Assembly: GCF_001411555.2 (NCBI RefSeq)
Contig: NC_049901.1
Coordinates: forward strand, 40,084,964-40,148,963
Reading direction: 5' to 3'
DNA from: Juglans regia
Taxonomy: Eukaryota; Streptophyta; Magnoliopsida; Fagales; Juglandaceae
Length of the DNA: 64,000 bases
Shown: positions 46,901 through 58,633 of the stretch, piece by piece
Layout: the number at the start of each line of letters is the position of its first letter
Position numbering within the stretch: position 1 is the stretch's first letter
Program-made: the position numbers and the translations under genes
The notes under the pieces: generated by a model
Seen by the model: the letters and a program-made list of their open reading frames with translations, nothing else
What the model was told of the DNA's origin: nothing
Databases searched by the model: none

Positions 46901-49900
46901 AGCCCTATTCAACTTCGTTAACATAATAAAGTACATACATACAATATTTTCATGAATAAATGTATTGGATTATTACCACTGCTCCATTGACAAGGATGTA
47001 GAAGTCTGTGGGTGCCTCATTCTGCAAGATCACATCTTCCTTTGGAGGAAAATACTCAGCTTTCATCTCTGATACCTTCAAAAGTTGGGAGGGAAAAATA
47101 CCATGTAAGCATTTACCAAAATGAAGCAGGGGGAATTCAATTCACTTTAGAGAGAAGATTGGAAGTTAAAAAAAGAGTTTAAAGAATTACCAACTGAAAA
47201 AGCAAGTCGTTTGAAACCCCTTGAAACAGATACACCTTATCCACAAGAGAGTAGAAAAGATAATGAGAAATGCTTGAACGGATGGCTTTAGGAAGGGAAT
47301 CAAGGGTCTCTTGCTGCTGGAGCCCCTCTGAGTCTGTTCTAAACTTCAAACGTAAATGTGATAACATCTGATCTTGCAAGCGAACCGGCAGCCGGTTCCT
47401 CTGGGCAAAACTAGAGGCAGATTGGATGGTATCTCTCTGGAGATTTATTAAAGAAAGAAAAGGAACGGTTATTTGAAAGAACTCAAGAAACTAGCAAGTA
47501 TCAGAACTAAAGTCCATGTCTGGAATTATATTTATGGCAGAGTATCAATTAATACAATTCACTCACAAACTTTTTGGTCGGACTGGACGCACGGGCAACC
47601 AAGTTTGTCATATTTTCAATCACATATGCTGCAAATCCTAATTTGAAAAGCATATGGAAGATGTCAAAGAGTATCTCCCATGCATTCACAGGGTGCAAGT
47701 CACCAAAGCCAACGGTTCTTATAGTAGCCATGTAGCGGAGCCACAAGCTCTGTTCAAGGAAATTATTCATTGACGCTCCAATCCATGTCCTCTTGGGGTC
47801 ATGAAAATTTGCTGCTAGATAATAATAGAAACAACCAGCATAATGAACCGCCAAAAGGAGAACCTGTAAAGAATGTCCCAAGTCATAATAAAATAGTGTA
47901 GTGGGAGAGAGAATTTTCTTTCACCTAAATAGTCCCGGAGTTATATATAATAGGCTTACACAAATAAGTTTTGCACATCGAACGCAAAAGTAACTGTAGG
48001 CCGTATCTTTTTCCAATCTGTATTGAGGACAAATAAATCCTGAGTTAAAACAAACCATTGTTTTCACTGGGAACCAAACTAATGCCCAACAAATAAATCA
48101 ATCAAAGGTTATAAAAAAAAAAAATCATGTTCATATTGTTTTCAATAGTTGGAAGCACAATAAATAAGATGAAAATCCTCTTCACCTGGAAAAAAAGGCA
48201 CTAACATTACGGAGACGCCAAAGGCGAAGCATGCTCAATAAGCCATATGACCTGAAATGTGAAGGAGCAATCATCTGAGCAAGCTCCGAAGGGATTGTGG
48301 ATATGACATCAAATGCCAACCAGGAACGTGCATATTTCCCTGCTATCTTCATTGGATCATGAACGAGTAGGTAGAGTGTTCTATCAATGTACGCTACAAA
48401 AAAGGTAATAATGATATCCAAAGCAAAGAATCCATTGACAACATTATCAAAAATGGAGAGTGGTCTCTGTGGTTTCTCAAGGAAGCCGAATTCAAATGGC
48501 GATACCCAAGCAGTGTAGATGACCAGAACAAGGAGAAAATTTTGCCATATCCTGAAACAACAAATTTAGTCTGAGCTAAGCTTATGAAAACTTTCCATTC
48601 GAATAATTCTGCCCTGTACATTACATGTTTTCCGAGTCTGAAACATTAGTTCCATTAAATTGGAAATGAAATCTTCCTTTTCTACACGATGATCGATTAG
48701 TAAAAAGAGTAAACACATTGGCATTACAAGAACAAGAGAGGGAAGGAAAGACAAAAGACAGAAGATACAAAAGCTACAGACTGTTTCCCGTCGGGAACAA
48801 CCAGAACATTCAACGCCTCCGAGTAGGTGCAGTTCTGGTCAGACTTATGACAATTTAAAGACAACAACAGAACAAACAAACAACAAGAAAATCGGGGTTT
48901 GTAAAGCTATCCTTTCCTGATCACAAGGTGTAAGTTTACTTTTGTAGGTGCAGCACTTCTCCTATAAATAAGCAGTAGTTCAAACCTCAGGCAATACAGC
49001 CACCCTAAGAAAGATAGAGGCTACAATACAATTGGCATTGTTTGTGTAAGGGCGTTTTTCTCCCTCCTCTTGTGGCTTAAGTAATGGGTCTGGGAGGAAA
49101 AATTAAAGAAATGGGGTAGGAAGGCCTAGTCCAGCACAAGCAGGCCCATCGGCCCCGCCCATACAAAGGCTGGCAGAATCGACGCTCGAGAGGTCTAGAC
49201 CTAGGGGGGAACACACACCCCTTCATGCGACTTCCGTGTAGGAGCAAATGACATGGGGGATGGGACTTGCCACCATGGAGCTCCCTCAACCGGCATCCAG
49301 CTCATGAGTAGCTGTCCAAGTAAGCGAGCGGGAAGAAAGGAGAACCATTGATCATTTGATAGGAGGACATTGATGGGCAGAATAAAGCAAATCGAAAAGC
49401 CATGCTGCATTAATGGACCACTACCTGGGCTACACACCATATTAATGATGCCGTCGCAGAAACACACCGCATTAAAAGACTGACAAAAGGAACAATCGAA
49501 AGGACATGAGCCCCATGGGGGAAGGCACAATCTGTCCCCCAGACTCCCAGTATAAATAGCAATCCCCACGTACGAGGAAACTCTCTGGACTCTCTCTCAA
49601 TTATTTACAAATTTCCAAAGGAATAGACTAACTTAAGCATCGGAGACTCCCCATGTAAGGCCCAGTCTTTTTTTTTTTTTTTTCTCTTTTATTGTGTGGC
49701 CTGGTTCTTGCTCGAGGGCCCAACACTTTTCCTTGGAGGTGTGCAAACGGCACCGTTTTTGGGGGTAAGTATCTCCTTCCTCAGCTCCCCGTTTCTTTCT
49801 CTTTCTCCCTCTCTTTCGCATTCGGTTTCATTTTCTGGTTTTCACCCATGTCCCTCTCTCTCCAATAACTCATTCCCCTTCCCTAGCTCCTTTCTTCTCT

Positions 49901-52900
49901 TCGATCGGGTCTGTTTGTGAGTCCGAAATTCATGCCCTAATTTTCCTACACATTTTTCACTTTCGGTTTTTCCCTCAAAATCAGTTTCTCACTCTGTCGC
50001 ACCTCTCCATTGCAGCAGATCACTGAGCTTCTCTCTCTCGCGTCCCTCTAGTTCTACGGTTGGTGTTCTCTCTTCAGACTCGACTCTTCTCTCCCTCTTG
50101 CGTAGTGTTTTGTCTTCAGGTATATCTCTATCTCTTCTCCATCAAGTCAACGCCTTCCTCTTATTTTGTTTCTCTGTTTCATGCATTTTTCGTCTTTGAA
50201 TTTTCCAGGTGGTGTCGCTGTGTCTTTCCCCACTCCGAGCTCCCTCATTAGACGCTCACTCTCTTCCATTTCTCTTTGTTTCTCTTTCGTCTGCGAAGTG
50301 GTTAATCTCCTTGCTGTGGTGTTGACGTTGAGCTCTGTTGAACGGGTAAGGAAACCATGTGCCGTTTTACATTGCTTTTCATGGTGTAAATTAGTGGCTT
50401 TTAATTGTTTGATCGTTGGAAAATTTCTACTGCTTATAATCAATTTTAGGGGCTTTGTAATCTGATGGTGTTTTGTTGTTGAAGAAGGATTAAAAAGGGT
50501 GGCTTTTGGGTTTTGACAAGGTGGTGCGGGAGGAGTTTTGAAATTGTGTAATGTTGTTTTGGTTAAATTGATGGGTTTGATGTGGTTGTGTGGGAAGAGT
50601 TTTGTAACTGTTCAGGGTTGTGTTGGCTGTTCTGAGTTTTGAATTATTTGGGTTGGATGTGCAGTAAACCAAATGGATACTCGGAGTTGAATATGTGCTG
50701 TTTTTGTACTGTTCGGGTTTTTATACGACCGTTGAAGTGGAGGTTAAATTATTTGGAATAATATTATGATTGTTTTGGTTGAGTTGTAGGTGATTGCTTG
50801 GAGTTAGGGGCCATTGAAGTGGGATTGATATTTTATTATTTGTGTTTGACGTTGACTTTGGTGGGTGTTTAGGATAATATCAAAGATTAGTACATGGTAC
50901 TTTGGGTTGAAATGCGGGCTGTCCAATGTTATTATTTGGTTGTCTTAGTGCGTTGTTTTTGTTATTATATGGTTTGGGATTGTGGGTTTTTAATTATTAG
51001 ATGGCAGTTATGCCAATTGTCGTTTAATACTCGGTGTATATATTTTGTTCTATCAATAGGTGACGAGGTTTTTAGAGACCGTATTCAAGGCATAGATAAT
51101 ACGCTACAGGAGTCAGGTAAGCGGAGTTCCTATACTAGGCTTTACACGAATTATTGAGACTGAGGTTGGTTTTTTAAAAACTTTGCATATTTTATGATGA
51201 AATGAGAACTTGGGAAAAACAAATCCAACATTGGCCGTTTATTTGCATACTCATGAAATCTGTGTGGAAAATGAAAGATTTCACCTCTGTCTCTGCCCGG
51301 TTTGGCCATCGGGGATAGCACAATCCTACCACGGGGGGGAAACATGGTCTCTGCTCTGTAAGATACTCTGTTTTGATTTGTTGATGATGCTCAGTTTATG
51401 TTATGCCAAAGTACTATGGGTTTTTACTTGTCTTAAAATCATCGCTTTGTTACTTTTAAAAATATGTTCTGTTCTGCATGATAACTCTGGAAAATATTTT
51501 GTTCCGCATGCTATACTTTATAAATGATCATGTTTGCACGTTAGCATATGTCCTCTGCTTACTGAGTTGTTGATAACTCACCCCCTATCATTATAATATT
51601 TTTTAGATGATGTGGAGAGTCCAAATGAGGACCTAGATTAGATTGGTGAGCATGATTAAGCTGAGGAGATTATGTTAGAAGAAGGAATTTTGATGTCCTT
51701 TAATTTTAATGTCTTTTAGATTTAATTATATCTTGGGTTTAAGAAGACTTAAGAAATTATTAGCTTGGTTTGTTATGACTACCGGGAGATTGTGGACTCT
51801 TTAGTTTATTTTGCTGCGGAAATGACTTTGTGGAGTTTTCAATGTGGTTATTTAGTATACATGAGATTGAGTTATGCTAATAAAGTTTTTGGAGTTTTAT
51901 TTAGTTGTGTTGGAAAACATGTTCTTAAGTGACAGGTAGTAATTCTCCAAGCCACCTGGGTTTGGGGCATTACACCCCAGCCTCACCAAGGTCGTCTTCT
52001 TCGTTATGCAAGTCCAAGCCCAGAAGACTAGAGTTGCTGGAACTTGTCCCAAAGGCGTACGAAACACGACGTTAACAGTGGCGCCATCTGTGAGATCTTT
52101 ATAAATCTTACATGTACTTTGTATGCTTGCAACAACCTGTTCTCAGACGACTCTGGGACAAGAGGAAGTTGCCATGGAGGCGAGACTACAAGCTATGGAG
52201 CAATGGGTGACAAGGCTGACCGGTGAGGTGGAGAGTGAGGTGGAGAAGCTTCGGAAGTAGAATGAGGTGCTCAAGACACCCCACCAAGAATGGGATGACA
52301 AAGCCCAGCCCAACAGTTGCGAACATGCAGAGTCCCGAAATGCAGGAGTCGGAGCCAACGTGGAAGAAGAAAGGAAGAATATGTAGGACGAGTTCTGCAA
52401 CCTCAAAAGAAAGTATGAGGAGATGGCGAAGAAAATGGGATACCCTTGCCACCAAAGTTCAAGGTCCCCCCCATAGAGATGTATGATGGGGGGAGGGACC
52501 CCCTCAGGCACTTGGAGACCTTCAGAGCTCACATGACGTTGCATGGCTTTCCAGGAGAGGTGTCATGAAGAGTCTTTCCGCTAACCCTAAAGGGGCTGAC
52601 ACGGTATGGTTCGGGTCTCTGACCCTCGATTCTGTAGACAGTTTTGGTGAGCTAGCATGCCTGTTTCTGACCCAATTTCTGTCAAGCAGAAGAAGGCAAC
52701 GCCCTGCTGCGTACCTCCTCACCATCAAACAAGGAGAGGAGGAGAGTCTGAAGGCAGACTTGTCTAGGTTTAACAAGGAGGGCATGAGGACCAACGACCA
52801 GGACGAGAAAATAACCTTGACGGCACTCCTAACAGTTTGGATCATAGTTTTGAATTTCGTTCCGTACCGGCTGGTACGGCCGAAATTTTTCGTGTTGGCC

Positions 52901-53761
52901 GTCCGGCCGATACAGGGACTATATCCATTTCGTACCGGCCAAAATACCGGCCGTACAGGCCTCAATTTCGACCTGTGTTTTTTTTTTTTTTCGTTTTTTC
53001 AAACTACAAGTTTATTTTTTAACTTTCAATTCAGACTAGACTATTTATAATTTATATATATATATGTATTTATATATAATTTATTTATATATAGACTATT
53101 ATTTTAGAATATAATTTTTATATATAATTTATTTATATATCGACTATTCCAAAATGTTATCCCGAAACGATACCGGTACCGAAATATTTCGTTCCAGTGC
53201 CTTGACCGGTACAGCGTCCGGTACGATATTCAAAATATTGGTTTGGATACTAAAATCATCTCATCTCATTTCATCTAATAATTACAACTTTTTTAAATTT
53301 TCAAATAAAATATAATAAATAATTCAATTTTTTAAAATTACAAAACAAAAATTATATTAAAAATTAATATTTTATTTAATTTTTAACTTATATATCAAAT
53401 CTTCTCGTCTCAGTATCTATACCTTCCTTATTAATATAACAGTTAAAAAAACAATGAAGCGCGGAACCCAAGATTCAAAATAATGAAGGAAAGACAACGG
53501 AATAGCTGTGTAAAATAGTTGTGCACATTTCATTGCTGTTTAAGTTAGTAAACTTAAACGAAACAGAAACCAAGAAAAGGAATCGCGCTTGAACCTGTAA
53601 CGGGGGTCATAGGGCGATATAATTAACCTCCTGAGCATGGCTCTCTGACTACTTCTTGCTCCAAGAGATGGCAAAATCACCGTGGAGATCGGATCGTGAC
53701 TTTCAGTAATTTCTTCTACCGAGCATTGAAACCGGAAAGACCTGTTCATCGAAGGCTCCAT
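43901..53761 (-). CDS. SKOR: SKOR/GORK-type K+ channel paralogue with deleted pore helix (SKOR2)
   Basis: Eleven exons: 53595-53761, 48186-48551, 47960-48017, 47567-47863, 47191-47436, 46977-47075, 46758-46790, 46454-46639, 45975-46169, 45800-45875 and 43901-44766. They sum to 2589 nt, 862 aa, with no stop or frameshift and every SKOR1 splice phase kept, including the GC donor of intron 7. S1-S4, the cyclic-nucleotide-binding-like domain, ankyrin repeats and KHA domain are present. Exon 4 differs sharply: seven residues of the pore helix before the filter are missing (RYMATI joins directly to RTVGFGD), the filter reads TVGFGD (247-252), and the S6 glycine of LIGNMTNL is glutamate (280). The linker before KHA lacks six codons. 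Intron 1 is about 5 kb and full of transposons. The promoter core is deleted. Conduction is doubtful; either a young pseudogene or a non-conducting subunit. Confidence 0.85.
49039..52834 (+). mobile_element. Ty3/gypsy (Tat/Ogre-like) 5' fragment in SKOR2 intron 1
   Basis: A 5' LTR of about 710 bp (starting near 49039 with TGTTTGTG, ending GTTAACA at 52077) is split by a 2.3-kb solo LTR. The LTR has a TATA box (tataaatag, about 49552). Directly after it lies a TGGCGCCATCTGTGAG primer-binding-like site (52079-52094), typical of this group. Gag follows (about 52170-52834), with the blocks MYDGGRDPLRHLETFRAHM, FGSLTLDSVDSFGELACLFL and KADLSRFNKEGM, broken by several stops. The element ends abruptly at a MITE; pol and the 3' LTR are absent. 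Confidence 0.8.
49654..51974 (+). mobile_element. 2.3-kb solo LTR nested in the Tat-like LTR
   Basis: Begins TGTAAGGCCC, ends GGGGCATTACA, with exact 5-bp duplication CCCCA (49649-49653, 51975-51979). Length and ends resemble Tekay-type gypsy LTRs (inference). Small frames inside it are chance. Confidence 0.88.
52835..53425. mobile_element. M1-type MITE interrupted by a hAT-like element
   Basis: The M1-like MITE (gtttggatact ... agtatctatacc) sits where the Tat-like gag stops. Its left end is duplicated because another element landed in it: GTTTGGAT occurs at 52835-52842 and 53241-53248. After 53425 the sequence again matches intron 1 of SKOR1. Confidence 0.7.
52843..53240. mobile_element. 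398-bp non-autonomous hAT-like element
   Basis: The 8-bp target duplication GTTTGGAT flanks imperfect terminal inverted repeats (CATAGTTTTGAATTTCG on the left; CAATATTTTGAATATCG inverted on the right), followed inward by repeated gtaccgg / ccggtac words. No transposase. A possible relative is the fragment at 350-490. Confidence 0.78.
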
Positions 53762-53959
53762 TGTTGATAACTTGATCATGCACGCCCGTCGCCAATGAAG
53801 AACAAAAACAAAAAATAAAAGAACGCTTTACTTCCTTTGCTTTAGTAAAGGCAATTACCGTAAAATGCGGCTTTGTTGTTATACTTTTTCATTTAGAAAA
53901 TGATACACTTTCCGCTGGGCTACCGCTGTAGCTCTTGCTCTCTTTTTTTATTTTACTCA

Positions 53960-54722
53960 GTGATTAAGTATGCTCTCCCGTTAGAGTGTAATATTATTTT
54001 ATATGTGTTTTATTTAAATAATTTTTTATATAGATCTTTTAATATTTTAAAAAAATAAAATAAATTTAAAACATCATTAAGAAAATATTTTTTTAATCAA
54101 AAAGTAAAAAAAAAATATTAAAAAATATTTTCTTAATCACGAAGTAAAATAAAAAATTATAAAAAATATTAAGAAAATATTTTCTTAATATTTTTTAATA
54201 ATATTATGATTTTTTTTAAAATATTTAAAATGGTCATACTACAGCCCCCGCTAGGGGCTCCGTTGGGCTTAGTATGTACTTTTTTATGTGTATTTTTTTA
54301 ATTTATATTTTATATAGATTTTTTTTACACTTTTAAATATTTTTAAAAAATAAAATAAATTTAAAATATTATTAAAAAACACTTCATTAATCAGAAAGTA
54401 GAATAAATATTATTTTTTATTCTACTTCGTGATTAAAAAAGTATTTTTTAATAATATTATAATTTTTATTTTATTTTTTAAAAATATTTAAAATTATTAA
54501 AAATATCTATATAAAAAAAACTAAAAAAAACACATATAAAAAAATGCTAGAGCCCAACAGGAGCCCCCAGCGGGGCATCTAGCATTTTCTATTTTTTAAT
54601 AATATTGTAATTTTTTATTTTTTAAAAAAAGTATTTAAAAATATTAAAAAATACATATATAAAAAATAAAATCCTAATATTAACGATAGCTCCCAGCAGG
54701 AGCTGGGAGCGGTGGCTGTAGA
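53960..54722. repeat. Palindromic AT-rich MITE with a sibling inserted in it
   Basis: The inner element (about 54235-54590) has inverted ends: gcccccgctaggggctcc on the left and ggagcccccagcgggg on the right, with complementary AT-rich arms meeting near 54405-54420. Outer flanks (53968-54234 and 54592-54720) carry the same type of arms (attttttaataatatta) and end gctcccgttagag-like and gagctgggagc, suggesting an older member split by a younger one. Confidence 0.6.
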
Positions 54723-54826
54723 GCCATCCTTTTCATTTTTCTTCGCTCCCCACTCCCGAGTTGTCTTTTTTTATTTCTACCGACAAAAGAGTAGTATAAG
54801 TTTTGAATATAAACATGATAAAAAGT

Positions 54827-56477
54827 TAGGGGTGCTACTCACCCAACGGGGCCACCCCCCATGCTGGGGCGGGATACTCGGTCCGCAACTCGGGATGCGA
54901 AGTGAACTTCCATCTATCTGTCTTCCTTATTGAGCCTTTAGCCCAGTTGAATTATTTGGATCCAAAATGACCCAGAATATATTTTTAGGTCCAGAATTTA
55001 CTAAAAAAAATAAATATATTTAAAAAAATGAAAACAAAAAATAAAATATATGGATAGAACTATTAACTATATTCTAAATTTCAACTAATACTATTAAGTA
55101 TTAACTAATAATCATTACTAAGATACTATGTTATTACAATTTACAATTATACAAATTAAGAGAACTAATAAACTATTACAATATTACAAACTCATCTAAA
55201 AATAGTAAATATTACAAATTGTACTATTAACTATTGTAGCAACATTACAATTAATTATAAATTAACACAATCATAACATTTCAATTTGATCAATTTGGAG
55301 TGGCGCCATGGTAGTGAGTTCACTGAGTGATGAATTGTGTTGACTGTTGTGAGACTGAAAATCAAGATCATAAAATTTAATAAGTTATAAATCTGTAATA
55401 TTAATAAGTTAAAAATAAAACAAATTAGAATTATAAAGTTATAAACATGAAACAAAAATTTAAAATACAAAATATTAAAAGTGCTAACCAAGATGAGATT
55501 GGGCCATTGGAATTTGGGATGGAGATGTGGCTGATGAGTATAGATCACGGGTCTTTAGGATTAGAATTCGACATATGTATATTGAAAATATAAAAGCTAA
55601 AAAACATAAAAGCAAAATAATTAGATACTAAAATGTTATATAAATTTATAAATGCAAAAAATAATTAAGGGACAAATTGTGCAAAACATGGCAATAGTGG
55701 GTCCAATACACACAAGGTCATATTGCATCGGAGGTAGCCGTAGAAGCCATCTCATGTATCACTACAACAATTAAATTTGAAATTAATAACGATTAAACGA
55801 AAATAAATAACTTAGGGATTTCGGATTGGAATCCTAAATCAATTTAAGGTTCGAATCTGAATTAATTAGCTACGAATTCACTATCAATGATTCACTATCA
55901 TGTATTCAGTCATCAAAATTCAAAACACATTACATAATACAAACCCAAAAAAATCAAAATGGGGGCAGATTTACACAGTTCATCAATCATCAATGATTTA
56001 AACCACATGCACAATCAAATATCCACAGAGCACAATTCACAAAATTCCATCCTCCATCTCTGATAAAACTCCATCATTCCTTCAATTTACATTCCATAAA
56101 TCACAAAAAATTGTTATTTTTAACCAAGATTCTTACCTTCGGAGAAGGAGATGAAGACGGCAACGACGTAATTTGAGAGTTCTTCAAAGGCGATGGAGAT
56201 TAGAGAATCGGAGATGCAAAGGAGAGGGAGTGAGTCTCAGAGAGAGAGAGAGAGATTCAAAGTGAGAGAAATGGCTCCCGGGAGGGATCTTAACAAATGA
56301 CGAAACAATGCCGTTTTGTCATTTGTTATTAAGTTAAAAAAAAAAAAATGCATGAAACGACAAGGGTCACCCCTATCCCACCCCCACCTCTGTCTTGGGT
56401 GCCAGATGCGTGCGGGGGCTAGCGGACGGGGTAATCCGCCCCGCCACACGGGGGTAGGGCCTCGCTGCCCACCCGTA
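54827..56477. mobile_element. hAT-like element, 1.65 kb, non-autonomous
   Basis: Ends TAGGGGTG and CACCCGTA, with GC-rich subterminal blocks (ggggcgggatac near the left, ggcgagg/ctgccc near the right), flanked by nearly identical 8-mers (TAAAAAGT, ATAAAAGT). The ends match those of the better-preserved element at 61736-62470. The interior is AT-rich without a recognisable transposase. A GA microsatellite lies near 56238-56256. Confidence 0.65.
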
Positions 56478-56504
56478 ATAAAAGTTATAAATTAGACTCA
56501 ATTT

Positions 56505-56705
56505 GGATTAAGAAGTGATTTTAACCATTTTATTTTATTTTATTTTATATTTATAATTTTTTAAAATTTGTTACATAAAATATAATAAACAATTCAATTT
56601 TTTTAAATTTCAAAACAATAATAATATTAAAAAATAATATTTTATTCAATTTTTAACTTTCATCTCAACTCATTTCATTTTAATTTACTATCGACACCCA
56701 AATAA
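56505..56705. repeat. MITE family M1 copy
   Basis: Carries the M1 core (ttttaaaatttgttacataaaatataataaacaattc) and ends atctcaactcatttcat. 56706-57311 shows AT-rich spacer and then a patch of normal composition (57050-57310) with no recognised gene. Confidence 0.55.
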
Positions 56706-57339
56706 TAAATATATTTATTTTCATCCATTTAAGTTCTTAAAATAAATAATGATTTTACAGTCGTATTGACGTGACAATTTACGAAGGGCAAGTTGATTGT
56801 AATTATTGTATATTTTATATATTTAAAATTAATATATTTTAATTATTTTATTATATTATTATTCGTTTTAGATAAAAAAAATAGTTAAGAGGCATAAATT
56901 TGAGTTGTGATTTAATTTTATTAATACCATAATTTATGTTTAATTTTATAATTTATGATTTAATTAGATAATATTTCTTGACATACATAACACATTTGAT
57001 ATTCTACTCTTCATTTTTATTTTGTTTTCTAGTTTTTATTTTTTAGGCCAATAAATGTAAAACATTAGCCGACCAAAAATGAAAAGGTAACGTCTTTATA
57101 AACAATTGAAGACTCCTTCAATTCTACTGTACACGTTCTACCCATTCTCCATTTCAGATGCCTACCAATAAAATATTCTGCAGTATAATTCAAGAAGAGG
57201 CACTCAAAGACAGGACGCGGGACCCAAGTTCTTTGACGTTTGACGGAGAGAAGGCATTTCGACTCGCGTGCATTTTCGGCCGTTTTTGCTTTCGGTGGAG
57301 AAAAAAACAATGGTCCAAAGTATTAGGTAGAGAGAAGGG

Positions 57340-57696
57340 ATGGGGGTAAAGAAGTTTTTGAGAAACTACTATCTCACGAGTTGAGATAGAGAGTGTGCTT
57401 TCATTCCATATTTATAGTAGCATATACAAACTGATCCATCTATGGAAAGTGTACAAAATATAGAAAGAATGCTATACAGAAAATATAAATTAAATACACA
57501 GCTATATACAGCTGACAGATTTGATCTATTTCCTAAGTATAGCCATTAGTTGACTTGCTGGGATCATGTGCTGTGTTGAGCTGTGGTGCTTGATTGAAGC
57601 ACGGCTGATCTGGTGCTGTGTTGCTCGATTGAAGCACAGCTGTTGCTGTGTTGCTTGATTGAAGCACAGCTGGTTGAATTTTATTATCATTCCTTA
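57340..57696 (-). mobile_element. LTR-like insertion (copia type), probable solo LTR
   Basis: Absent from block B, where agggatggggggacagagac is continuous (about 40277-40296). GGGGG flanks both sides here. The inside has three copies of a ttgattgaagcacagctg-type unit and a TATA-like ccatatttatag region. The exact ends are blurred by the G run. Confidence 0.65.
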
Positions 57697-58633
57697 TAGG
57701 GGGGATAGAGACAAGACTGCCATTTGGTCGATGGCTTCAGATCAACATCAAGTGTAGGGAGAATCTGTTAAATGTGAATAACTTAAGACATTGTATCCAA
57801 GAACTGTAATGAAGCTCAACTTTAGTATTACAGTCCACATAATTAGGCTTCTATTAACTTGATCTAAAATGTTTTCTATCTTTTCTCTTTTTGGTTATCC
57901 CTTGGGATCTTTTTTATTGAATTGATGACAAGGATCGCGTAAGATTTGAATCTTCAACTATTTCGACACCTGGATGAGAAAATAACACCCTTAAATATCG
58001 AAAATTTTGCTCGTGTGCTAACTACTAACATGACACGACATGCATTTAACCAACGTGCGTCGACTTTGTATACAATGCAAACTTGAAGTATATAGTTTTT
58101 CGATCTTAGATTTTGTCATTTTCGATCGACGATCACATATGTTAAATAGACGCGTCTCATCAATAAATATGACTGAAGATGACATGAATATTTAAGATGA
58201 AAAATAATATTACTTTACAAAATTTCTCTTTACGAGGAGAAGAAAACTATGGTCGAATTTGATCAATTCACGCAATGAGTAAATATGGGGGACCATGTTG
58301 AGTAGCTTTAAATGCCAAGTCATGTAGATGTTTATGATCATCTTTAGTCATGATAGATGTTGGAGGAGGAAGGAGCTAAAGATCTATAATGATCCAAAAG
58401 CAAGAGTATCAATCTTGACATTTGCAATGAAAACATTAAAACCAAATATTCAACGATTATCGTCGGACTACTGTTGGATTTTCAAAGGGCCCAACAAATT
58501 GACAAACGTGAGCAAGCGGTTGTCTTCAAATTGGATGTCTTCAGTTGTCTCCACATTGCATGTGAGTGTTGTGGTCACCCTTTCTTCTCTTGGGCCACCA
58601 CCACATTGACACATCCATAGATGGCATATGGCT

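Noticed and set aside
49039..52834. Integrated viral sequence (pararetrovirus) in SKOR2 intron 1
   Set aside because: The LTR, tRNA primer site and gag type are those of Ty3/gypsy retrotransposons; no movement protein or viral coat motif is present.
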